Part shown: one piece after another, positions 46,855 through 57,749 of the stretch
Position numbering within the stretch: the stretch's first letter is position 1
How the letters are laid out: each line of letters starts with the position of its first letter
Origin: Ariolimax columbianus
Lineage: Eukaryota; Mollusca; Gastropoda; Stylommatophora; Arionidae
Direction: 5' to 3'
Length of the DNA: 64,000 nt
Assembly (NCBI GenBank): GCA_036924085.1
Contig: JAVGWX010000004.1
Span: forward strand, 38,290,293-38,354,292
Notes under the pieces: generated by a model
What the model was told of the DNA's origin: nothing
Database searches by the model: none
Seen by the model: the letters and a program-made list of their open reading frames with translations, nothing else
Made by a program: the position numbers and the translations under genes

Positions 46855-49245
46855 TTTGTACCTGGTTAAATGGATTTTAAAATGGTTAACGGAAAGAAGG
46901 CAGAGAGCATAAATAAGTAGTACTCTGAGTGGAGTGCCATGGGCTCGGTTTTGGGACCAATATATATTTTCCAACGATTTGGACATTGATATAGTATCCA
47001 TGATTGAAAAATTGTGGACGACACAAAACTATGGAGGAGTGTCTCGTCTATAGCAGAGGTAGATATGAGGTCGAATTTTGATTACAAATTTGAGACTGGT
47101 CTGCAAATGGAGTTTAATATAGATAAATGTAGTCATCCAATATGGAACATAATTACAGAATGGGTGAGAACAATATAAGCATGCCTATGATAAGGAAAGG
47201 GACGTAGGAGTATACATGTAGCAGTGAATAAGGCAAATGCAGTGTTGGGTATGATTAAAAAGAAATATTACACATAGTAGCGCATACTTACTTTCCGTGT
47301 CCAAACACCATGTAACACAGCATCCGTCCAGTATTCAGCAACTTGAACTGCCTTGTCGTTCGCCTCCATCATGTTTCAGGGAGGTTGGGGCAGGTATGAT
47401 CTTGGTCCTGAACTGCGCTGCATTCACATGTGTCGAGATCTGAGTATCCCCATTTCTTCAAGTTCTGCCATTTAAGTCTTGTGGCTTGTTCCTGGTGACC
47501 AAACGTCTAGGGTCGTTTTCCTGTTTCCCTCGTTCGATTTCCGCAGCCACACCTCTTCTTATATCCGGTGGTGCAGTGCAAAATAAGGGATATACTTTGT
47601 TTGTGAGAGTGGGTTTAAGGCACCCCAACACTATCCTGCCCATCTCGTTCACTGCTGTATCAACCTGTTTTGCATGGGCAGAGTTTTTCCAGACTGGGAC
47701 TGCATATTCCTCTGCGGAAAGGCACAGGGCAATCGCGGATGTGCGTAAGACTGATGGCTGAGCACCCCATGTTGTGCCAGTCAATTTTTGGATAATGTTT
47801 CTCGCATATACATTTTGTCTCCTGACAGTGTGTCATATAGGAAAATGTGCGATCCAACTTTACATCCAGGTATTTGGGAGCCGGGCAGTGTTCAAGATCC
47901 TGTCCTTGCCATCTGATCCATAGCTCTCTGTTCTTGAGATGATATGAGTTTTTTTTATAGGGTTTGGTTTTCCCGATAATACTCTGTGAGGTCATTCAGA
48001 GAGCGTGTTAGTTTACCTTCTACATACTCGAAGCCATTAGCCTGAGCAGCGACTGCTGTGTCATCGGCGCATATAAATTTCCTTGTGTCTGTATCCAAAG
48101 GTTGGTCATTGGTATAGATGTTGTGTAGCATGAGAACAAGAGAACACTTCCTTGAGCCAGGGCGTTGGTTTGATTTCACCATCTGCATTTGATATGTTGT
48201 ATACCTTTGCCTGTAACCTACGATGATTTACTGTGTCGTAGGCAGCGCTTAAGTCTACATATGCCACTGGTTGTGCTCGAAACCATCCTCTATTAGTTGA
48301 TTGAGGATATGACTACTGCAAGATCTCCCAGGTCTGAATCAAGCTTGTTCCTTGATAAACCTCGAGTCTATCCAGGGTCATCCTTTCAAATACCTTGTAT
48401 AGGTGGCATAAGAGCGACACTGGTCGAAAATTCTTTGGGTCCGTTAGTTTCCCCAGGCTTTAACAGGGCAAACATGTGTGCTTTCTATCAGATTTTGGAA
48501 ATATTCAAGGATTCAGTAGCCAATTGATTGTTATTGGTCCAAACTGGTTTATTTGCTCTGTTCTCAAGTCGTCGGGGCCGGCTGCTTTATTGGCTTTTGT
48601 TTGGTTTATTACTGCACTTAATTCTTCAGTTGCGCCCAGAATATCACTCTACTGCGCCTTGTCGTTGGGTCCTATTTGTCCCATTTTATAGTTGGTTGAC
48701 ATTCATCAGTGATTGGTGGGCCACTTGCGTTATCCCAGGGGGAGCACATATTGGGTCATTGCTTAGGTTCTGAGTTTCCATGCTCGCCTGCTGTTTTGCT
48801 TCATGTCTTCCATCAGGCTACGCCACTGTCTCTTGGACCATTAGGACATCACAGTTACACTGTTTACATATCTCCAATAATATTGCTTCCTTTTCGCTGT
48901 TTAGTCCGTCGATGTTGATTGAAATCAACACGAGTGCTGGTTTGTGATTCATGGGGGACACAAAAGAAGCCTCCTAGTTTGGTGTCTTAAGGAAACAACT
49001 ATCAGTTCTTTCTGCACCAAACGGCTTACAGTGCCTTGAGGTCTAATGTATACATTCCTCTTTTGTTTTTCAAAATGCAACCACCAACGAGAACACAGAT
49101 ACAAATTAGTTCAGATTGGATATTATGAAATATTTTTTAGTCAAAGTTGTGAATGCATTGCTCCAGGAGGTAGTGGCGGCTGAGGCATTTAAGAAATGGT
49201 AATGCAAATGCAACTGGTTGTCTACAAAGTATTTAAAAAAAACGT
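46855..49245 (+). pseudogene. CR1/L2-like LINE, second copy, interrupted by another LINE
   Basis: 46855-47285 matches the element at 8871-10800 (ATGGTTAACGGAAAGAAGGC, GATTTGGACATTGATATAGT, GGCAAATGCAGTGTTGGGTA). 49090-49245 matches its end (TTTTTTAGTCAAAGTTGTGA, ATGCAACTGGTTGTCTACAA). The part between is replaced by the LINE at 47290-48960, with loss of some CR1 sequence. Confidence 0.75.
47290..48960 (-). pseudogene. LINE relic (Jockey/I-type RT), inserted in the CR1-like copy
   Basis: The - strand reads, from the 5' side, an endonuclease start (LLEICKQCNCDVLMVQET near 48850), a decayed middle, an ADDTAVAAQANGFEYVEGKL RT active-site region near 48060, then HCPAPKYLDVKLDRTFSY (47870), LTGTTWGAQPSVLRTSAIAL (about 47760) and GRIVLGCLKPTLTNKVYPL. 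Frameshifts separate the segments. The family is distinct from LINE-I although the RT thumb is similar. Confidence 0.75.
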
Positions 49246-50083
49246 TATGTTTGCAAGTAGGTTTTAATCTTCGTAGCTGCTGTAATCCCTCCAAGCTGTT
49301 CGATAGTAGTTGTAATATATAGATGTGAGAAACACTGAGCCAACTCGTCTCCTGAAGATTTGTCTGTTCTTGATGTGTAGTTGCCAGATAGTCATCAGGA
49401 AGCCCAGATAAAAATAGTCACGCTTCTTCACATGCACAAGACTGCTGCATAGGCCTTCAATTTGTTATAAATTGAGTTTTACTCCTAGCAGGGTCGCACC
49501 AATCCATCTCCACTTATGCTTTTCTTCATTCAGTCCTTGTCCTCGATCCATCCTACACCAAACCACCTCTGCCTTGTGCCAGTTCAGAAAAAGGCTAAGG
49601 CAAACAAAGCCCGAATACAAAATGTGGGCAGAGCACATAAGCCTAGTAAGGCAATCTCTCTCTATGGAAGGAGGCATTCAGATTGAAAACCTCAACCGTC
49701 AGAAGATGTATGCCCAAGGGGCACATGAGTAGAAAACTACACTGGTATGGTGTTCTACTGCTAATGGGCTGAGCACCTAAGAAACGATCCAGATAGAGAA
49801 ATAAATCGATGCGTGTTGTACATACCTCACCAGCTACCACAGAGCTGGCTCATGCCAGCTTACATTCAACCTAAACCAGGACTAGAAACATGATCCTAAA
49901 AACTACAGGCCTATCACTCTCCTCAGCTGTGTGGAGAAACTTGGTATTTTGAGACCAACTGGATACAGGACATAGAAAATGCCTTTTAACAGATCATGAA
50001 GCTGAAAATTCTCTACCATGGTTAAATTGGACAAATGTACCGCCAGGTGGAGAGATAGTGCCTACTCTTTTGATATATTTAAA
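49246..50083. other. Decayed repeat sequence with LINE-like fragments
   Basis: 49440-49860 is unassigned. 49870-50083 reads YRPITLLSCVEKL-like and LLIYLNDIP-like strings on the + strand, fragments of an RT similar to LINE-I, heavily mutated. Confidence 0.4.
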
Positions 50084-50093
50084 CGACATCCCT

Positions 50094-50403
50094 CGTCTTC
50101 TTCGTTTGTTCTCAATCTCCCACTACCAAACCCTGAAAGGGCTTAAAAGTAGCAGAATGTAGTCCAGAGAACGGAATGTGTTGTTTACAGTTTGGTTGCG
50201 ATATTTGCACCCTTTGGTCCAACACATCCGACTTCAGCAAGTATTTTTTTTAGTACTGGGTTAGCATTCCCTTTTCGATACCTTCTTAGCCAGTCTGCAC
50301 TACCCGTTATCCAGGATCACCGCGTGGAGGTGTAGAAGGGTCTTGGCAGCTATGGGTCGCTAACCACTGCAGCTCATGTGCTGCTCAGCATCTTGATCAC
50401 AAG
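50094..50403 (-). mobile_element. SINE-A with target-site duplication
   Basis: Antisense TTCGTTTGTTCTCAATCTCC to GTGCTGCTCAGCATCTTGAT. A 10-bp repeat CGACATCCCT lies at 50084-50093 and 50404-50413. It interrupts the LINE relic. Confidence 0.87.
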
Positions 50404-50524
50404 CGACATCCCTAAATGCTGCCATCAGCATGTAAAACAGCTTACACACAGTTGGCTTTGCTGTATGGACACCCTCTGTATCTTCATCTGGACAAAGACT
50501 CCAGGAGTGTACTTCAAGCCTCGA

Positions 50525-50830
50525 AATAATAAGATTTAGCCCTACAATGGATTCTGGCCCACTTGTGATCCCTGGAAATGAGAAACATGAGCTTGCAAAA
50601 GCCGGGAGTGGAGGTACGCAGATTCCCCATTCACAGAGCTATAAAGACAAGCCAGAAAACAGCATTGACAAGCCTGGGAGACAAAGATCTTAGGACATTG
50701 CAGACATGGTCCACCTCCACATGTCATTCTGCAAAACTGCCCTACCTATGCAGACCAAAGAGTGGAAGTCTGGCCTGAGGCAGCAACCATGCTTGAAAAG
50801 TTATGGGGGACCTAACCAGGGAGCATATTT
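50525..50830 (+). pseudogene. LINE-I-related RNase H relic
   Basis: LQWILAHL-IPGNE-like, then [13 protein letters not shown] and an LPYLCRPKSG-like end. It pairs with the relic at 45310. Confidence 0.5.
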
Positions 50831-51059
50831 TCTTTGTTAGAGATTTCAGTCTTCAGGTTATCCCTAACTGTAGATGTACTTTTCCTACTTATTTTCTCCA
50901 AGGATGCTGATGTAAAATGAGTTTATTGCATTGCCAGCAGGATAACTCAAAAGAATGGGCTGACAAGGTGTATTACAAAAAGTGAGTCGACGTCAGCCAG
51001 CAACATAGCTGGATGCATACATCAGGGTGAGCTTACCAAGATACTATTTCTCAGGTTGA

Positions 51060-51260
51060 CCCCGGAAACTAATAAACCATGTCCTCAAGAACTGGGATCA
51101 CAATGGGAAGGAAAGCAGGCACACAAAAAACTAAATTGTCCTGTATAGGTCATGTTCTTTTCAGGATGAATGCTGCACACAACAGAATGAGACATATAAT
51201 CAAAAAATGTTAGGAAATATGGACGAATGTGTGTAGCACTGATAAAATAGCCACAGGAAC
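51060..51260 (+). pseudogene. LINE-I-related C-terminal relic
   Basis: HNRMRHIIKK and a CSTDKIATGT string resemble the post-RNase H tail. Weak. Confidence 0.35.
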
Positions 51261-51826
51261 ATCTGCTTTTATTTATACCACTATCTTGCAAGGGGTTCTA
51301 CATACTGTTGATGCACCAGGTTGGCTCATCTATAGTTCTGCTTTACTCACATCAGTATGGTTAGACCAAGAGGCTAACACTGCAGTGGTTGCTCTTTTCA
51401 TTAAAAAATCACTAGATGTAAAAATAGAACAAGATAACTAATGTGAATCTGTTGGAGGGACAGTTGAATAGAAAGTGGCAGACACTGTCGGATAGGACAC
51501 GCATAAAGAAAACCAGGTGATAAGAATTATAGAACAATCTGTTCTGGAATCTTCAGAGCTGGCTGGTAGAATTGGAATCAACGTGGGACTGCAAACTCGG
51601 TCCTAAAAATGATGCACTGAAATCGGGTAAGTCTGTTGGTAGGCCAGGACGCACAAAGAATGACAATTTTTTATATCCGATTACATGATTAAATAAGTTT
51701 GTGTTAAAAATAACAGTAACTAAGAATGAACACACAAGAATCTTTTATAAATTTAATTTTTTTAATTATCAAATAGAATGTTTTTATGTGTAAAATCATG
51801 GATACAGTTAACAAGCTGGAACAAAT

Positions 51827-54800
51827 CTACATTACAAACAAAATGCATTCATCAGGGATACCTGGTATGGATGACCCCATGCAGGTAGCCCTTTGAGGAG
51901 AGAATCTATTGATGTCACCATTTCCTTGATTTGATCCCAACAAGGCTGGTAAATGATCTGCTATGTCAACACCACCCATATGCTGTGGCTAAAGGAATGA
52001 ATTGTATAAATATGGAGGTATCTTCTGCACTTCAGTTTGTGGACCTGACAGATACATGACTTGTCAGGCGGTAACAATCAAATTGTCCTTTCTCAAGCAT
52101 CAGCTCCCCCTGGATTGTGCTTTGAATGTTAACATTCACCTCTCCATGTCCAACCAAAGCTGATGGGTATGTTTTGCTGGAGTTAGGCACTGTGACAGCA
52201 TCTTGCAGTCCCTGAAACATTTGATAGCATTGTAGTCATGAGTATGGCATGGAAGCATATTACAATGGAACAATACAGGTTATGTGTCATCAGGTGCATC
52301 AGAGATATGTAAGATGTCCTCACATACATTCAGAAGACCATCGTGATAAAACTCATCATTTGCGTGTTATACTTTAGAGAAATTAAACCATAAACTAAAC
52401 TAATTTTCAGTTCAATGATCATGCATCTAGACAACATGTGAATGGATGTTCCTTATGCAAGTTTGTGTGTGTGGGGGGCACAAGGGATTTGATACATTTG
52501 ACTGTATCAGAGATAAGACAGATGTCCTCACATACATTCAGAAGACCATCGTGATTAAACTCATCATGTACATACAAAACATTTTAATATTTACTTCTGT
52601 CAATCCATCAGACCAACTTCAATATCTGCATCGAAATCCCTATAACGTCAACGGTACAATAATGTTGATGTCCTATTCAGAATCACTTTGCGTCTCTACT
52701 AGAGATTTCTCATATCCAATGAGCCATTCGATGAAATGGCCAGATTTTCAAATTAACTTTGAAAACTTTTAAATGTCATTTTCCTCTTAAGAGGTTAAAA
52801 CATGGATGTGTGATGTAAAACTTGCTCATAGGTCGATTTTAAAACAGTTTATCGGCAGATTTGGGTGTTGGGCTGTATTACAACACTGAGCTTTATGACT
52901 GCGGGAGAAGATCGTATATATGGTTTTCTGTGTATTTATCTGTTTCCATAGTTCGCAGTATGCTGATATATTAGTGGAGCTGTTGCCAAAATGAGATATT
53001 TATTGGTGGTCCACATGGCGAGATCAGACATTTAGATGTTTACTGAGGTTTATTTATATAGATGAGGAAAATGTTGTAGATTAGTGGATAGTCTTGTGGC
53101 AGTCCTTACAGCGTTCTTTTACTTGGATGCCACATAGAAGAGTGATGGTGGCTGTGTTTATGGGTCTCATCTAAAATTGTGTATCAGAGATGTGTCAAAT
53201 GTAGAATCAAAAATATGCTTCCAAATTTGTGATGATCTGATAGAAAAATTTGAGTATCCAATAAGACATAGTTCAGATACCACATTATTGCATATTAAGC
53301 TGTATAAGATATGATGATCTGCCTTCATACGCTTCTTCATTATAGACAGGTATGACGGCCAAAATATAGACAATGTGATCAGAGACATGAGATTGGTGTT
53401 ATGTTAAGAGAGCTGCTCCTCCGCCCCACTTCCAGCTATGTCAGCATTTGACCCTTATTAAACTTCAATATGCCTTGTACCATATGACATGTGCTGTAAT
53501 CTTTTATCGCAATAGTAAAAAAAAAGATGTTTTGGTTTATCAGAGATGTGTCAGATGTCCTCACATATACTCAGAAGACCATCGTGATAAAACTCATCAT
53601 ATACAATTAGTCTAGAGAAACTAATAATTATATGAACCCTTTTCTGACTATTATGGCCACACATTCTTATGCGGTTCTATGGCTTGATTAACCTTACGCA
53701 CGCTACATAATTTATGAAAAAATTTTTACCTAATTAATTTGTTTAATTAGTCGCCGTGGTAGTCGTCTTTCAAAATTTGTAACTTTTATGTTTGTTTGTC
53801 AATAAATATGATTTTCTGACGTGTAGATACACAATAGCATAACGAACATGTGGGTGTTATTGTTTTTGTTGTATGTTTGTTAGTTTTTGAGATTTAAAAA
53901 GATTAAGTTGAAAATTTATGAAAATCTCTTGAAAAATTTGGACTCGACCACTAGGCCTAGTCGCTTCGATAGAAAACCATGGAAACCACAACGTATCGAT
54001 GCTGTGTTTACAATATCGCCACAACTGTTAGTTTCCAATTCAAACGTAGTTCTTTCATTTAAACAAACAAAATAAACAGATCTACGCGATAAAAATCTTT
54101 CTCAACAACCTACTTCCCCTTTCGCAAAAAGTCGGCTTGCTCCAAACGGCGTATACAAAATTAAAACTGTTCAAAGGCCATTTGTAATCGCACATACGAT
54201 ACTTTAACCGGCAAAATATCATGTATATATGGAGGACGTACTCAGCAGTAAAAAATGGCTGTCAGGAGTGACTTCGTTCAAAAAAAAAAAATTTTTTACG
54301 CACACCGTTTTTGCAGGCCGAGCTGGTTAGAAGAGATCGGACATTGGAGTGCTACAGGTTAACTTAGTGCTGTAATTCAGTGCTAGATATTTACCTCATA
54401 CTGTCAAACCAGCATTGTATTTAGATGCATTATTCTGTTGTCAAAATTGAGCTAGACATCAGAATATACAGATGCAACCATGTTCCTGAAAAATGTTTGA
54501 TAAAGAATCAGATTTTGAAATGTTGCAGCATCAGAGATAAGTCAGATAACTTTCTCCAAATGCCTATCTATCAGAAATAACCTGAAGCAGTATCATGCAT
54601 GTGAATTAGAGATATCCAACAAGTCTGACTCGTGCTGATGCTGCAACAGTCAGCGACCAAAATATGAGGGTCACCTAACCATTTTTTTGTATCAGAGATA
54701 AGTCAGATGTCCTCACATACATTCAGAAGACCATCGTGATAAAACTCATCATGTAGACCACACATTGAAGTGGATCATCCACTCTTGATGGGGAATGTGC

Positions 54801-57698
54801 TAAATGTTTTGAGTGCTGTTTTTCGAAGAGCACAATTACTTGGTGCTGCTTTATTCACCTTTGATGTCCTACCAAAATATGTTTATTGGTTTTTAGAAAT
54901 GATTCAGTTTCGCAACAGGAAAGCTGATTTTAACACTAACTGCGCAATTAAATTAGGACTTCACAGAAGAAATAATATTTTATCAGGCCACGAAAGAAGC
55001 CTTCACAAAGATTGCAATTACCATTGAAAGCAGGCGCCCTATTTTTGTCAACTAATTAATTCACTACCAAAGCAGCATGAATAATAAATATGTGCGTGGA
55101 CAAGTATCAGGCCAATTGTAACATCCGGATATTCAATACGGGTCTAATCAGGCTAATAGGGACACCAGAAAATTGACTGTGGTAATGCTATTGATTTAAA
55201 CAACTCAGAAAAATGTGAACCCACACACAAGTATTTTGCTGTCCACAACTACTTTTGATGCTGTGCATCTACTAATATAAATTTTCATTATTAATACTAC
55301 ATGCAATAGATAATTTAATTATGTATTTTCACAATTTTCGCTCCAATTTGTTAAATATTAATGAATTTCATTTTTGGAAAAGAAAAACATATTTTAATTG
55401 TGGCACTTGACTAGGACTGTGAGACAAATCTAGCAAATTAGGCTGGACTGTTCAAATGGTAAGAAAGCACAATGATATGAGCATGTCAAAGAGCACTATA
55501 CAGAAAGTGCCAATACATTTTGTGGTATCAGATATATGTTAGATTTCCTCACATGCATTCAGAAGACCATCGTGATACAACTCATCATGAACACTTCAAA
55601 TTGTAACAACAGTAAGGGAAGAAGGGTGCCTCATATTTAAAAAAAAATTATATTTCAGAAGTTGGGCTAAAAGTGTGATCTAAGGATTTTAACTATCTAT
55701 GACAACAAAAGTATTCATAATTTAAATATATTAGAATAAAACTAATTGTCAATATGAATTGGGCATGCGTTGAATATCAATGGCAAATCCAGTCTGATCA
55801 AACAATTAATTTATCAGGTTTAAAGCACAACATTCTCCGTACTAAATCCAACTTTGAACCGTACAGCATTCTTAAATGTCTACCGATTGGAAATAACTTA
55901 TGGCAAATGATAGTTGGAACGTGTGAATCGTCAGCTATCTTGTAGGTGATGTCACAATGTGAAATTCTTCTACTAAATGACAACGCAAAGAAATTGGTAT
56001 AGGTCAGAAACGGATTAATTCCAGGCAGTAACATACTATGTGAGAATGTTCAAGATAGATTCTAGGATCAGGAAATAGACTTTCAAATATGAACAATGTT
56101 CATGAAATAAGTTTAGGAGGGTTAGTCACAGATGAGTTATAGAACATTGTAACATGGTGTTAATGATACATTTTGCTATATCAGAGATATGTTAGATGTC
56201 CTCACATACTTTCAGAAGACCATCGTGATACAACTCATCATATACATGCTTCTGTCCAAAAAACTTCATGAAATTATACTATTATATTTTAACTCTTTAT
56301 AACATAACCTAATTATGTTAATCTTCGAGGCTTGAGAATTTAGTATTCAACAGCTAAAAATTAAATGTTTGCTTGCATTATATAAGGTTCGAGTCCCCCG
56401 TCAAAGACGGATGTGTCGGACTGAAAGGTGCAAATATCGCAGCCAGGCTAAAAACTAGCAACAACAAATTCCCAGACAACATTATGCTACTTGCAAAGCC
56501 CTGTTCAGGGTTTGGTGGTGAGAGATGGTGTGATTTGGAAAAGAGCCCAGCACCTTCGGCTTGTGAGCCGTGTCAACTACTAGCCCGCCCGGTCGATCCC
56601 GAAATGATATAAAAGTCTTTCGAAAAAAATTAAAATAGATCTACTAAATGGTTAATGACAATCACCTTTTCATGCCCAACCAAAGCTGTACGACATGTTC
56701 TGCACTGTATCAGCACCTCTCACAACCTGAAACATTTGAGAAAATATTATTACCATGACATTAAAACATTAAAATATCATACACAGGATATGTGCCCCAT
56801 CAGAGATGTCAGATGTCCTCATATATACTCAGAAGACCATCGTGATTAAACTCATCATGTACAAACTGGACACACTTCCGCACAAACAATGAACTATGTA
56901 CACTACACTTGTTCGAACATACAACTGGATTATACTTCGTACAAACTTAAAACCTCCAAGAGTAAAGATGCCAAGATGGTCGACATGCTGACCTATCACC
57001 TACAGATAGAATCTAAAAATTAGTTTCACTTACCAACCATTCAAGCCAACAGATTTCTGTCCTGGTTTCTTCTTCAATGAGGGTTGAAAGACCAAACTCT
57101 GCAGATACACAGCATCAGCTCCATGATGCGCATTATGACATTCACATTGTATAGGTAAAGCAGACTTCCTACCCTGCAGTATAACAGAAGAATCTTTTAA
57201 GAAATGTACATGGTTTTATCTTTTACAACTAGTTCTGCTAAATGAAACCTCAACAGGTTAAACTTCAGCTCTTTGCAATTCGCAGCAAGAGCAATCTGCA
57301 ATGTAATGATGGTAATCCTATTCTATTACTATCAGTTTAGCCACGTTTTCTGTATCTTGGCGTTTTGTTTAAACACTTCTTTAGAGAGTACTAATAAGCC
57401 AGATTCTGCCTGGTGCTCAGAGGTGGAAAATATATTCAGACAATAACCAACATTTTATTCCAAATTCTTTTCACTTTGTCAATCACAATGGTTGTATAAT
57501 AATAATGTATTGCTTTTGACTCTCAGCCAATCATTTTGATTATGATCCAGGCTTCACGCCCCAGCCTGGAGTTGTCTCACGAGGGGCTGAAGCAGTAACA
57601 TAAAGACATCTTCCAGCGTGGTTTCTGTTGAATCTGCGAAAGAGCCCCAGTCAGATGACACTGTTGGTTTCAAGCTTGATGATGAAAACAGACCCACC
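51827..57698 (-). CDS. Split gene of unknown product hosting a C/D snoRNA array
   Basis: I do not recognise the product. Candidate exons on the - strand: 57698-57581 (SSSSLKPTVSSDWGSFADST ..., donor CTC/GTGAGA, upstream acceptor uncertain), 57173-57034 (SALPIQCECHNAHHGADAVY ..., donor GTAAGTG), 52211-52140 (GLQDAVTVPNSSKTYPSALV ..., 24 codons) and 51982-51827 (HMGGVDIADHLPALLGSNQG ... CILFVM then TAG). The first pair joins in phase 0 and so does the last pair, but the exon ending at 57034 ends in phase 2 while 52211 starts in phase 0, so at least one exon between them is unidentified or the model is wrong. A near-copy of the 52140 exon lies at 56666-56726. The seven snoRNA-like units lie between exons on the same strand. 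It may instead be a largely non-coding host transcript. Confidence 0.4.
52298..52359 (-). ncRNA. C/D-box snoRNA-like copy 1
   Basis: On the - strand: C box ATGATGA, then TATCACGATGGTCTT directly before D' box CTGA, then D box CTGA at the low-coordinate end. The splice acceptor of exon 52211 lies about 84 nt downstream, within the range usual for intronic C/D snoRNAs. D-proximal sequence has ATCTTACAT where others have ATCTGAC. Confidence 0.7.
52505..52568 (-). ncRNA. C/D-box snoRNA-like copy 2
   Basis: ATGATGA, ATCACGATGGTCTT-CTGA and terminal CTGA are all present. GTAC before the C box and TAC after the D box can pair as a short terminal stem. A possible acceptor (TGTTGTCTAG) lies about 77 nt downstream. 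Confidence 0.72.
53182..53203 (-). ncRNA. snoRNA-like relic (D-box half only)
   Basis: TATCAGAGATGTGTCAAATG on the + strand equals the D-box end of the family. The rest is not recognisable. Confidence 0.35.
53539..53600 (-). ncRNA. C/D-box snoRNA-like copy 3
   Basis: Intact C, D' and D boxes and the invariant ATCACGATGGTCTT guide. The flanks do not resemble those of other copies. Confidence 0.72.
53692..54358. mobile_element. Short TTAA-flanked element related to the piggyBac relic
   Basis: 667 bp between TTAA sites (53688-53691 and 54359-54362). Ends CCTTACGCACGCTAC and, inverted, CCTGTAGCACTCCAATG share CCT--NGCACNC with each other and with CCTTTAGCACAC at 42346. It has an A/T-run and ACGCACAC subterminal block near 54280. 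No transposase is evident, so it is a candidate non-autonomous element inside the snoRNA array. Confidence 0.5.
54529..54550 (-). ncRNA. snoRNA-like relic (D-box half only)
   Basis: CATCAGAGATAAGTCAGATA on the + strand equals the D-box half of copy 4. The C-box half is absent. Confidence 0.35.
54690..54753 (-). ncRNA. C/D-box snoRNA-like copy 4
   Basis: Consensus-like copy: ATGATGA, GTTTTATCACGATGGTCTT-CTGA, ATGTATGTGAGGACATCTGA, terminal CTGA. A candidate acceptor (CTGTTGCAG) is 48 nt downstream, a little short for efficient processing. Confidence 0.75.
55526..55588 (-). ncRNA. C/D-box snoRNA-like copy 5
   Basis: All boxes are present, with several substitutions near the D box. The acceptor-like ATTTGAACAG lies 77 nt downstream. 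Confidence 0.68.
56179..56242 (-). ncRNA. C/D-box snoRNA-like copy 6
   Basis: All boxes present. It shares TTGTATCACG with copy 5, so these two are sister copies. Confidence 0.7.
56398..56600 (+). mobile_element. SINE-A 3' part followed by a SINE-B head fragment
   Basis: CAAAGACGGATGTGTCGGAC to AGCCCTGTTCAGGGTTTGGT is SINE-A. 56545-56600 (GCCCAGCACCTTCGGCTTGT, then CCGTGTCAACTACTAGCC) is an antisense SINE-B head. These lie between snoRNA copies 6 and 7. Confidence 0.65.
56666..56726 (-). other. Duplicated host-gene exon, probably non-coding
   Basis: Acceptor CAAATGTTTCAG, donor AAAAG/GTGATT. It aligns with the exon at 52140-52211 (shared AGCTTTGGTTGG-CATG and CAGTG blocks) but has an 11-nt net deletion and a TGA in the matching frame. 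The gap to snoRNA copy 7 is about 70 nt, as the 52140 exon has with copy 1. It may be a decayed exon or a poison exon. Confidence 0.5.
56799..56849 (-). ncRNA. C/D-box snoRNA-like copy 7
   Basis: C and D' boxes and guide are intact. The D-side is shortened by a small deletion (ATCTGACATCTCTGA). The acceptor of exon 56726 is about 70 nt downstream. Confidence 0.68.
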
Positions 57699-57749
57699 CT
57701 TTGAAGAGGGAAGCCAGCCCAGATTGAGATACAGGCATCATCAATCACT

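Noticed and set aside
53887..54075. 62-aa + strand ORF between snoRNA copies
   Set aside because: Lies inside the TTAA-bounded short element, with no transposase motif and no exon signals.
52298..56849. CRISPR-like array, because of similar units separated by unique sequence
   Set aside because: Units are too long, spacers are hundreds of bases and irregular, and the genome is clearly eukaryotic.
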